Shown one piece after another: positions 1-5,562 of a stretch of 6,706 nucleotides of DNA. The translations under genes were made by a program, and so were the position numbers. The stretch's first letter is position 1, and the number at the start of each line of letters is the position of its first letter. The DNA is from an uncultured bacterium (GTDB taxonomy: Bacteria > Verrucomicrobiota > Lentisphaeria > Oligosphaerales > Oligosphaeraceae), in NCBI GenBank assembly GCA_900548225.1, contig URJM01000090.1, positions 1 to 6,706 of the forward strand, given 5' to 3'. The notes under the pieces were generated by a model. The model was not told the origin of the DNA and searched no databases. It worked only from the letters and a program-made list of their open reading frames with translations.

Positions 1-1
1 C

Positions 2-319
2 TATCGCAACCCCGCCGTAGGCTGCGAGGAGGGCGCCCCCGACTTCACAAACTGGGTGGTGCTGGGCACATGGGAGGGGACGCCTGAGGAGTTGCTGGAT
101 GCCGTCCAGGAGGTGGAGGTGACACTGGGGCGCCCAAGGATCCATCCCCACTGGCATAGCCGCACAATGGATATCGACATCATCGAGTGCGACGGCGCGC
201 TCCGCCAAACCGATCGCCTGGTGCTTCCCCATCCGCGCTGGCGCGAGCGGGACTTTGTCCTCATCCCAATGTCGGAGATATTGTCGGAAGACGAGCGCCG
301 GAGCATCGGGCTTCTATAG
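2..319 (+). CDS. folK: FolK, HPPK (2-amino-4-hydroxy-6-hydroxymethyldihydropteridine diphosphokinase), 3' partial
   Basis: This is the C-terminal 105 codons of a cytoplasmic folate-pathway kinase that transfers pyrophosphate from ATP to 6-hydroxymethyl-7,8-dihydropterin, the step before dihydropteroate synthase. The reading frame is open at the left edge, so the start lies outside the window; full-length family members are about 160 residues. The diagnostic HPPK signature is present as WHSRTMDIDII, with the two Mg-binding aspartates at 170-172 and 176-178. It is followed by the family's VLPHPRWRERDFVLIPM block (the usual HP..ERxFVLxPL). The upstream stretch PEELLDAVQEVEVTLGRPR is the expected helix leading to the GRxR element. 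The gene ends in TAG at 317-319 and overlaps the convergent membrane-protein gene by 6 bp. The GTG at 56 is an internal codon, not the start. The identification is secure. Confidence 0.93.
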   Translation, partial: YRNPAVGCEEGAPDFTNWVVLGTWEGTPEELLDAVQEVEVTLGRPRIHPHWHSRTMDIDIIECDGALRQTDRLVLPHPRWRERDFVLIPMSEILSEDERRSIGLL

Positions 320-1018
320 GAGCCGCGCCAGGAGCCCCCTGCAAATATTCCAGGGGATTTGCCATGTCAGCCGGGGATTGCCCGTGGCTAGCGTGGCTGT
401 CGCAAAGACGACCAGCATATTCATAACCACAATCGCAATCCATGAGAGAAGCCTGCCGCAATACTGGAAGTCGCTCTGCCCATGTTTGATGGCTATGGCG
501 GTCAGGACGATGTGGTATGCGAAGCACAGTCCGACCCAGGCGGCGCCACCCATCCAGAAGACCCTCGGCAAATCGCCGGCGACGAGGGAGAGAAAAGCCA
601 GGAGCCCCACCGAAAGCAGAAAATAGAATGGAATGAAGTAGGGCGCCAGCGCAATGAAGGCATTTGGCTCGGGAATCTCCATCGACCCGCGCGTCATCCC
701 AAAACGGAAGGCGCCAGTCCTGCGGAACAACAGTTTCGCCGCCAGCCAATGGGTCAGCTCGTGTCCAAAGACATACAGGGGACGCAGCGGCATCCAGAAA
801 AACACCGCCATGCCTGCCCCAAGCCCCCCTAGAAACCACCAGAGGAGAGGCGCGGGAATCCGCCGCCACGGCAATTCCCAAAGTGAGAGCCCGCACAGCG
901 CCCCCAGCCCCAGCCACAGGGGCAGCAGAAGGAGAAGAAGCCACCAGGAAATCCCTTTGCGGGAACGCCGACGACGTAGCTCCTTGTAGGCTAATTGCGC
1001 TGCATTACGGGTCAACAC
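314..1018 (-). CDS. Multi-pass membrane protein with HELTH zinc-metalloprotease motif (M50-like)
   Basis: This 234-residue protein is strongly hydrophobic, with about six predicted membrane segments (roughly residues 23-47, 57-78, 79-97, 118-146, 153-177 and 190-213). A basic N-terminus (RRRRSRK, 15-21) should stay cytoplasmic. HELTH at 86-90 lies inside a hydrophobic segment and matches the HExxH zinc motif of intramembrane site-2-type proteases. The classic M50 NPDG third-ligand motif is absent; Asp183 in HGQSDF is my candidate third ligand. Substrate is unknown. Intramembrane proteases of this fold commonly cleave anti-sigma factors or signal peptides, but nothing here shows that. The start is uncertain. 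GTG at 1018 is the most upstream option before an in-frame stop at 1091-1093, and it has no obvious Shine-Dalgarno; TTG at 1015 is adjacent. The gene is convergent with folK and divergent from the SEC-C gene. The other minus-strand frame over this region lacks the motif and the hydrophobicity pattern. Confidence 0.72.
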   Translation of the reverse strand: MLTRNAAQLAYKELRRRRSRKGISWWLLLLLLPLWLGLGALCGLSLWELPWRRIPAPLLWWFLGGLGAGMAVFFWMPLRPLYVFGHELTHWLAAKLLFRRTGAFRFGMTRGSMEIPEPNAFIALAPYFIPFYFLLSVGLLAFLSLVAGDLPRVFWMGGAAWVGLCFAYHIVLTAIAIKHGQSDFQYCGRLLSWIAIVVMNMLVVFATATLATGNPRLTWQIPWNICRGLLARLL

Positions 1019-1169
1019 TTGGGAAAGACAGGAGGAAAAGGATGCGCCGAAGGGGATGTTGGGATGCGGAGGACACCTCGCCCTTGCATTTTAGCACGCG
1101 GTGTGCAGACGCCATTAAATTAACGTCTGTTTTCCATGCTACGGAGAGAGAATTGCATTTAGGAACAAG
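1019..1169. promoter_or_regulatory. Divergent intergenic region with 24-bp dyad at 1106-1129
   Basis: This 151-bp gap separates two divergently transcribed genes and so should contain both promoters. It holds a perfect 6-bp inverted repeat, CAGACG (1106-1111) and CGTCTG (1124-1129), around an AT-rich 12-bp centre, followed by TTTT. On the minus strand, TGCTAAAAT (1088-1096) resembles an extended -10 element about 70 bp ahead of the HELTH gene; no good -35 is visible. On the plus strand, AGGA at 1161-1164 is a plausible ribosome-binding site 5 nt before the ATG at 1170. No convincing plus-strand promoter was found. The dyad could be an operator; this is inference. Confidence 0.35.
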
Positions 1170-2060
1170 ATGAACAACGTTGAACGCATAGAACTTTTCA
1201 AGACCTCCCTTCAGCCAGAGGCCCTCATGCCGGCCTTCCAGGAGCTTTTGGACGACAAGGCGGCGCTGGGCGCCCTTCTCCAGGAGGAGTTGTCCGGCTT
1301 TGCCTCCACCCCGTCCCGTCTTTCCGACGCATCGGAGCGGCGTCTCCTTTCGTGTCTGTTTTTGCTCTCCGGCATGGGTGGCTTCCAGGAGCTTTTCCCG
1401 ACGGTTCTCGGGATTGTCCTGTCGAAGGAATTTGGCGAGAATGTCGGCCGTGACGAGTGGCTTTCCAGCGAGATTTCCCGTTTGCTGTGTGTTCTTTCTC
1501 CGGCGACTGGCGCGAAGGAGCACTTGCTGGCGCCGTTGCTGGATGCGTCCACTCCCCTGGTGATTTCCGAGCAATTGCTTCTCACCCTTTCATGCAGGTG
1601 GATTTCCCGCCGTGACAATGACGAATCCTTCCTGGCGACCATGCGCCGGGTTTTGACGGAGATTCCCTCCTCCGCGGTCACCTTTGAGATTGCGATGGCG
1701 TTGATGGTTAATGCGGTGGCGGTTGGCGGCGATGCGCTGAAGCCCCAGGTCTACGCCTTCTACAAGGCCAACGAGGAATTGCTTTCGGACCGTCTTGCCG
1801 AAAAGACCCTCCAGAGCTTCTTTGACTTGGGCAAGCAGCGCATCAAGAGCATGCTTTCCACGAACTATCTTGGAGGGTATGGCCCCCTGCCAGGAGAACT
1901 CGACCGCATGCTGAACTACGTCGATGCCTCGAAGGAGGAGGAGGAAGTGGCGGCAATGCGCACGCTGCCGCCAATCACCAGGGACGCGCCAAAGATCGGA
2001 CGGAACGACCCGTGCCCCTGCGGCAGCGGCAAGAAATACAAGAAGTGCTGCGGCAAGTAA
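1170..2060 (+). CDS. Helical protein with C-terminal SEC-C zinc motif, DUF1186-like
   Basis: This is a 296-residue, probably cytoplasmic protein with no signal peptide or membrane segment. Residues 1-265 look mostly alpha-helical, with leucine-rich amphipathic stretches and repeat-like character. Residues 277-296 form a SEC-C motif (NDPCPCGSGKKYKKCCGK) with all four zinc-ligand cysteines present at 282, 284, 293 and 294. In SecA the same motif binds zinc and contacts SecB and ribosomes, and many unrelated bacterial proteins carry it at the C-terminus. An acidic linker (KEEEEV, 255-260) precedes it. The body resembles the DUF1186 architecture, an alpha-helical domain plus SEC-C, from memory only and not verified. 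Function is unknown; a role in protein binding, chaperoning or translation association would fit the tail. ATG at 1170 is preceded by AGGA at 5-nt spacing. The gene is followed 56 bp later by the aminotransferase. Confidence 0.8.
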   Translation: MNNVERIELFKTSLQPEALMPAFQELLDDKAALGALLQEELSGFASTPSRLSDASERRLLSCLFLLSGMGGFQELFPTVLGIVLSKEFGENVGRDEWLSSEISRLLCVLSPATGAKEHLLAPLLDASTPLVISEQLLLTLSCRWISRRDNDESFLATMRRVLTEIPSSAVTFEIAMALMVNAVAVGGDALKPQVYAFYKANEELLSDRLAEKTLQSFFDLGKQRIKSMLSTNYLGGYGPLPGELDRMLNYVDASKEEEEVAAMRTLPPITRDAPKIGRNDPCPCGSGKKYKKCCGK

Positions 2061-2073
2061 ACACCCACCCGGG

Positions 2074-2097
2074 CACGCACCCCTCCGGATGGGCGTG
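2074..2097 (+). terminator. GC-rich hairpin between SEC-C gene and dapL, possible weak terminator
   Basis: CACGC (2074-2078) pairs with GCGTG (2093-2097). The stem continues past a bulged A (2079) with CC/GG (2080-2081 with 2091-2092), leaving a 9-nt loop. It sits 14 nt after the SEC-C stop codon. The following bases are ATTCCAACG, not a U-tract, so efficient intrinsic termination is unlikely. It could attenuate transcription, stabilise the 3' end or be incidental. Confidence 0.25.
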
Positions 2098-2116
2098 ATT
2101 CCAACGAATTGACGAG

Positions 2117-3355
2117 ATGGCAGATATGGACTACCTACAGGAGCTTTTTGCGGAACGCATCGGCGGCCGCATGTTCGGCAAGGACACCGCAATCTACAAG
2201 TTTGAGAAGATCAAGCGGGCAAAGCGCGCGGCGGTCGCCGCACATCCCGAAATCCCGCTCATTGACATGGGGGTCGGGGAGCCTGACGAAATGGCGTTTC
2301 CGATGGTTGTGGAGGCGCTCCACGCCGAGGCCGCAAAGAAGGAGAACAGGTTCTACGCCGACAATGGATGCGCCGAATTCAAACAGGCCGTCGCCGACTA
2401 TATGAAGGGGCTCTATGGCGTGGAACTGGACCCGGCCACTGAAATCAACCACTCGATGGGAAGCAAGTCCGCCTTGAGCCTCCTGCCTGTCTGCTTCATC
2501 AACCCAGGCGATGTCTCACTGATGACCTCCCCCGGCTATGGCGTCATGGGAACCTGGACACAGTATCTGGGTGGCCGCGTCGTGAAGATGCCCCTCACAC
2601 GCGAAAATGGCTTCCTGCCCGACTTCTCCCAGGTCTCCGAGGAGGATCGCCGCGCCGCAAAGCTGGTCTACCTGAACTATCCCAACAACCCGACAGGCGC
2701 CGTCGCCACCCCCGAATTCTACGATGCCGCCATTGCCTTCGCAAAGGAGATACATGCGCTGTTGGTGATCGACGCCGCATACGCCCCCCTCAACTTCCGG
2801 GGAAAGCCCCTCAGCATCTTTTCGCGGCCAGGCGCAAAGGATGTCGCCGTGGAACTCCATTCGATGTCGAAGGGATTCAACATGACAGGGTGGCGGCTGG
2901 GCTGGGTCTGCGGCAACGCCTCCGCAGTCAAGGCGTTCGCGACTGTCAAGGACAACGCGGATTCGGGACAATTCCTCGCAATCCAGAAGGCGGCCGCACT
3001 CGCACTGCAGGCACAGGAGGAAATCACCCCGCGCATCAATGAAAAATACCTCCGAAGATTGACTGCACTGACAAATACACTCCGGAAACTCGGTTTCCAG
3101 GCGGAAGTCCCCCAGGGTTCCTTCTATCTCTATGTCGGAATCCCAAAGGGAACCGCCGACGGAATGAAATTCGACAGCGCGGAGGAGTTCAGCCAGTGGC
3201 TAATCGCTGACAAGCTGATTTCCACAGTCCCATGGGATGACGCAGGACATTTTGTCAGGTTCTCCGCAACCTTCGAAGCCTCCGATGTCGAGGAGGAGGC
3301 AAAGGTCCTCCAGGAGGTCGAAAGACGCCTCGCCACATCGAAGTTCCTCTTCTAA
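2117..3355 (+). CDS. dapL: LL-diaminopimelate aminotransferase-type class I/II PLP aminotransferase
   Basis: This is a 412-residue fold-type I PLP aminotransferase, the usual length for the family. Visible active-site elements are NYPNNPTG (187-194), the pyridine-binding Asp219 with Tyr222 in IDAAYAPL, the Schiff-base Lys252 in SMSKGFNMTGWRLGW, and the carboxylate-binding Arg381 in FVRFS. The GVGEPDE stretch near residue 55 and the N-terminal FAERIGG..FGKDTAIYKFEKIKRAK block match proteins annotated as LL-DAP aminotransferases in PVC and related bacteria. That reaction converts tetrahydrodipicolinate to LL-DAP with glutamate as donor, bypassing DapC/D/E, and feeds lysine and peptidoglycan meso-DAP. 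Substrate is not proven by sequence: an aspartate or other aminotransferase remains possible. No strong Shine-Dalgarno precedes ATG 2117; ATG 2126 is an alternative start. The lipoate-family gene begins 11 bp after its stop, suggesting co-transcription. Confidence 0.82.
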   Translation: MADMDYLQELFAERIGGRMFGKDTAIYKFEKIKRAKRAAVAAHPEIPLIDMGVGEPDEMAFPMVVEALHAEAAKKENRFYADNGCAEFKQAVADYMKGLYGVELDPATEINHSMGSKSALSLLPVCFINPGDVSLMTSPGYGVMGTWTQYLGGRVVKMPLTRENGFLPDFSQVSEEDRRAAKLVYLNYPNNPTGAVATPEFYDAAIAFAKEIHALLVIDAAYAPLNFRGKPLSIFSRPGAKDVAVELHSMSKGFNMTGWRLGWVCGNASAVKAFATVKDNADSGQFLAIQKAAALALQAQEEITPRINEKYLRRLTALTNTLRKLGFQAEVPQGSFYLYVGIPKGTADGMKFDSAEEFSQWLIADKLISTVPWDDAGHFVRFSATFEASDVEEEAKVLQEVERRLATSKFLF

Positions 3356-3366
3356 CCAACGACGAC

Positions 3367-4059
3367 ATGGCTGAATCCTGGCTATTCTGGAATGATACAC
3401 CACACTCCCCGGCCTGGAATATGGCCGCAGACGAGGCGCTGCTCCAGAACGCCCCCGCCACGGGAACGCCACTGCTGCGATGCTACGCCTGGGACAGGCC
3501 GGCAGTCTCCATCGGATATGTCCAGCGACTCGACGCCGCACCGGAGGGCTTCGCCGCAGTACGGCGGCCGACAGGCGGCGGAATCGTCTATCACGACTAC
3601 GATTTCACCTTCTCGGTGGCATTTCCAATGGGACATTGGCTGACAGGTCTGGACAGGACCCAAAGCTATAACTGGCTGAACCGCTCCCTTCAGGCCGCCC
3701 TTCAGGCCCTGGGATTCCCGGCGGAGCTCTCAGCCCGCGAAATCCCGCATTCAGTGGAACGGGCGACAATGGTCTGTTTCACTAATCCCACCAGATACGA
3801 CCTGCTCCTGGAAGGGCGGAAGGTCGCGGGAAGCGCACAGCGCAGAACCTCGGACGGACTCCTCCACCAGGCCAGCCTGCACTTCGGAAAGCCACTCCCA
3901 ATGCCCAGGGAAGCCATGACGGGCGCACTCGTCAAGGCACTGGGAACGGTCATGGAGGTCTCGATGGAGGATTTCTCCCCAAGCCAGACCCTCCTGGACG
4001 AAATCACACGCCTCGTAGACACAAAATACGGCACAGATGCCTGGAACAACTTGCGATAA
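3367..4059 (+). CDS. LplA/LipM-family lipoate-protein ligase or octanoyltransferase (single-domain)
   Basis: This is a 230-residue cytoplasmic member of the BPL/LplA/LipB catalytic family (PF03099), which attaches lipoyl or octanoyl groups to lysines of E2 and GcvH proteins. Visible motifs are the N-terminal NMAADEALL, RRPTGGGIVYHDYDFTFSV (66-84) forming the acyl-binding loop, and GRKVAGSAQRR (150-160) with the conserved Lys152. Bona fide LplA ligases of the E. coli type carry an extra C-terminal accessory domain that is absent here. Cys137 in CFTNPTRYDLL sits where LipM octanoyltransferases have their catalytic Cys (CFxxP). Octanoyl transfer is therefore a real alternative to lipoate ligation, and I leave the symbol blank. 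The start at ATG 3367 lies 11 bp after dapL and has no clear Shine-Dalgarno, suggesting translational coupling. The 3' end overlaps the next gene by 23 bp. Confidence 0.82.
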   Translation: MAESWLFWNDTPHSPAWNMAADEALLQNAPATGTPLLRCYAWDRPAVSIGYVQRLDAAPEGFAAVRRPTGGGIVYHDYDFTFSVAFPMGHWLTGLDRTQSYNWLNRSLQAALQALGFPAELSAREIPHSVERATMVCFTNPTRYDLLLEGRKVAGSAQRRTSDGLLHQASLHFGKPLPMPREAMTGALVKALGTVMEVSMEDFSPSQTLLDEITRLVDTKYGTDAWNNLR

Positions 4060-4312
4060 CGAATACACGAACCCAGCCTCCGAGGGAATCGTCCGGGAAT
4101 ACGGACCACAGCCAATAGGAGACATCCTGGCTGCACGGGGACTCACCAACCACCAGGTCGTCGCTGCGTCCACAGAACAGCTGACCCACAAGATGATGGC
4201 AAAAGCGTGCCGTGGACGCTACCTCTCCCCAAAGGTGAGGCAGAAGATCCTGCGCGCCGTCAACAAGGCCTCAGGGGAATCCTACGCCCTCTCGCAACTC
4301 TTCAACTACTGA
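4037..4312 (+). CDS. Small helix-turn-helix-like protein overlapping the lipoate-family gene
   Basis: This 91-residue protein has a flexible N-terminus (1-25). Its core (about 26-90) looks like four to five short helices: IGDILAARGL, TNHQVVAAS, TEQLTHKMMAKACRG, SPKVRQKILRAVNKAS, and a C-terminal LSQLFNY. The helix spacing and the RGRYLSP...KILRAVN stretch resemble Cro/C1-type (XRE) DNA-binding domains, so a small transcriptional regulator is the best guess. No target is known. I have an unverified impression that similar short proteins recur in PVC genomes. ATG 4037 is the only plausible start upstream of the core. It overlaps the preceding gene by 23 nt and lacks a good Shine-Dalgarno, which points to coupled translation. 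Base composition matches its neighbours. Reality of the gene is likely because the predicted helices and basic patches are coherent; the function is tentative. Confidence 0.7.
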   Translation: MPGTTCDNEYTNPASEGIVREYGPQPIGDILAARGLTNHQVVAASTEQLTHKMMAKACRGRYLSPKVRQKILRAVNKASGESYALSQLFNY

Positions 4313-4431
4313 TTTTGGAAAAGTAGAGAGTTTGGAGAGCGCCAGCCGCGGGTTTCGCATTCGCTCCACCCCTCTTCCCGTGAAAAAGTGGGGCGGCCGA
4401 CTTCATATAAAACGGGAGGAATGTTGAGATC
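4313..4431 (+). promoter_or_regulatory. murG leader with possible Shine-Dalgarno-masking hairpin
   Basis: This 119-bp gap holds the murG ribosome-binding site GGGAGG (4414-4419), which lies 12 nt ahead of the ATG at 4432, rather far. The tract TCTTCCCGT (4373-4381) can pair with ACGGGAGGA (4412-4420) over 9 bp with one G-U, hiding the site in a stem with a 30-nt loop. A competing hairpin is possible between CCACCCC (4366-4372) and GGGGCGG (4390-4396), with one mismatch. TATAAA (4406-4411) resembles a -10 box but has no -35, and a start from it would delete the ribosome-binding site. Regulation is inference. Confidence 0.35.
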
Positions 4432-5562
4432 ATGAAGCTAATCATTTCCAGTGGTGGAACAGGAGGGCACTTTTACCCCGGTCTTTCGATTGCGCGGGAG
4501 GTAGTCTCGCAGGGCGGCAGCGTGGTCTTCCTGGTATCTGGCCAGCAGGCCTCCGACCAGCGTGCCATCGCGGAGTCCTACGGCCTTCAGGTCCGCACAA
4601 TCCCGAGCGTCCGCATGCCCCGGAATCCGTGGCAGTTGTTGTTGTTCCCCTTCAGGTTTCTTGCCTGCTGCCGCGCCATCAGGAAGATTTACCGCGAATT
4701 GGACGCGGACGCACTCTTGAGCATGGGGTCATTCACTTCGGTGGCGCCCTGTTGGAGCTGGCCCCGCGGAAAGAAGCCGCTGATTCTCCACGAGGGCAAC
4801 ACCTTCATGGGGCAGGCAAACCGCGTCTTCGCAAAGGATGCGGCAGCCATTGCACTCACACTGCCCCTGTGCAATCCCTCGCAGCTCAAGGGACGACCCT
4901 CGCGGATTGCAGGGATGCCCTTGCGGGAGGAACTACTGGAGGCCGCGAAGACGGGGCTGTCGGAAGAGGAACGAGGCGGAATCCTCGCGGAGTTCGGACT
5001 CTCCGGCCATCGGCGCACTCTGCTGGTCTTCGGAGGAAGTCAGGGCGCCCGCGCCATCATCTCCCTGCTGACTTCAACACTCCCTCTGATGAAGGCACTC
5101 GCGTCACGCCTTCAGCTGATTGTCCTGACAGGCAGCGATGACAATTCGGCGCTGGAGGACGCATGCAGGGAGAGCGGAATTCCCGCGAGAATCGTGAAGA
5201 AGGACCTCGCCATCCAACGATGCTACCAGGTCGCGGACGCCGTCCTATGCCGCGCAGGCGCCTCGAGCATCTGCGAGTTGGCACTCTTCAGGAAGACGGC
5301 GATGCTCATGCCGTTGCCGACGGCAAAGGACAACCACCAATTCTACAACGCCAAGACTCTCGCCGATGCCGGCGCGGCACGGCTGCTGGTGCAGTCGGAG
5401 ACGACTCCCGACGTCCTTGCAAAGGTCATTGAAGACTGGGTGGACGGCACGGGGGCGTGGGGCGCCCTTGGCGAAAAGATCGGCGAATTCGCCCATCCGG
5501 ATGCGACCCGCGAGGTGGTGCGTCTGATAAATGACGCCATTGCAGGGAGGACCGACTCTTGA
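4432..5562 (+). CDS. murG: MurG, UDP-GlcNAc:lipid I N-acetylglucosaminyltransferase
   Basis: MurG is the peripheral inner-membrane GT28 glycosyltransferase that adds GlcNAc to lipid I to give lipid II, the last cytoplasmic step of peptidoglycan synthesis. The 376-residue length fits the family. The N-terminal Rossmann domain has the G-loop GGTGGHFYP (8-16) and an HEGN element (120-123) where HEQN is usual. The C-terminal domain has the second G-loop FGGSQGAR (200-207) and the UDP-GlcNAc site RAGASSICELA (274-284) with Glu282, followed by DNHQFYNA (300-307). A hydrophobic and basic patch around residues 66-84 is consistent with membrane association. The start is ATG 4432, with GGGAGG upstream at a long spacing. 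It overlaps the recombinase gene by 4 nt (TTGA), so the two are probably co-translated. The Gln-to-Gly change in HEGN is unusual but outside the strictly catalytic set as I know it. Confidence 0.93.
   Translation: MKLIISSGGTGGHFYPGLSIAREVVSQGGSVVFLVSGQQASDQRAIAESYGLQVRTIPSVRMPRNPWQLLLFPFRFLACCRAIRKIYRELDADALLSMGSFTSVAPCWSWPRGKKPLILHEGNTFMGQANRVFAKDAAAIALTLPLCNPSQLKGRPSRIAGMPLREELLEAAKTGLSEEERGGILAEFGLSGHRRTLLVFGGSQGARAIISLLTSTLPLMKALASRLQLIVLTGSDDNSALEDACRESGIPARIVKKDLAIQRCYQVADAVLCRAGASSICELALFRKTAMLMPLPTAKDNHQFYNAKTLADAGAARLLVQSETTPDVLAKVIEDWVDGTGAWGALGEKIGEFAHPDATREVVRLINDAIAGRTDS
5544..5551 (+). promoter_or_regulatory. Ribosome-binding site that sets the TTG start of the recombinase
   Basis: AGGGAGGA lies inside the last codons of murG and ends 7 nt before the TTG at 5559. 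It is the strongest Shine-Dalgarno in the window and supports the TTG over the internal ATG at 5625. Confidence 0.7.

Noticed and set aside
261..944. A 227-codon minus-strand frame overlapping the HELTH membrane gene
   Set aside because: It is rich in low-complexity Ala, Arg and Pro with no motif or coherent hydrophobicity, whereas the overlapping frame at 314-1018 has membrane segments and HELTH.
1084..1164. Repeated TTGCATTT motif (1084 and 1154) as a paired regulatory site
   Set aside because: Only two short copies with different flanks and irregular spacing; it is not distinguishable from chance.
1590..2192. A 200-codon minus-strand frame opposite the SEC-C gene
   Set aside because: It lies antisense to a gene with an intact SEC-C motif and shows no recognisable domain or start signal.
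4406..4411. TATAAA as the murG -10 box
   Set aside because: There is no -35 element at 16-18 bp, and the implied start near 4418 would remove most of the ribosome-binding site.
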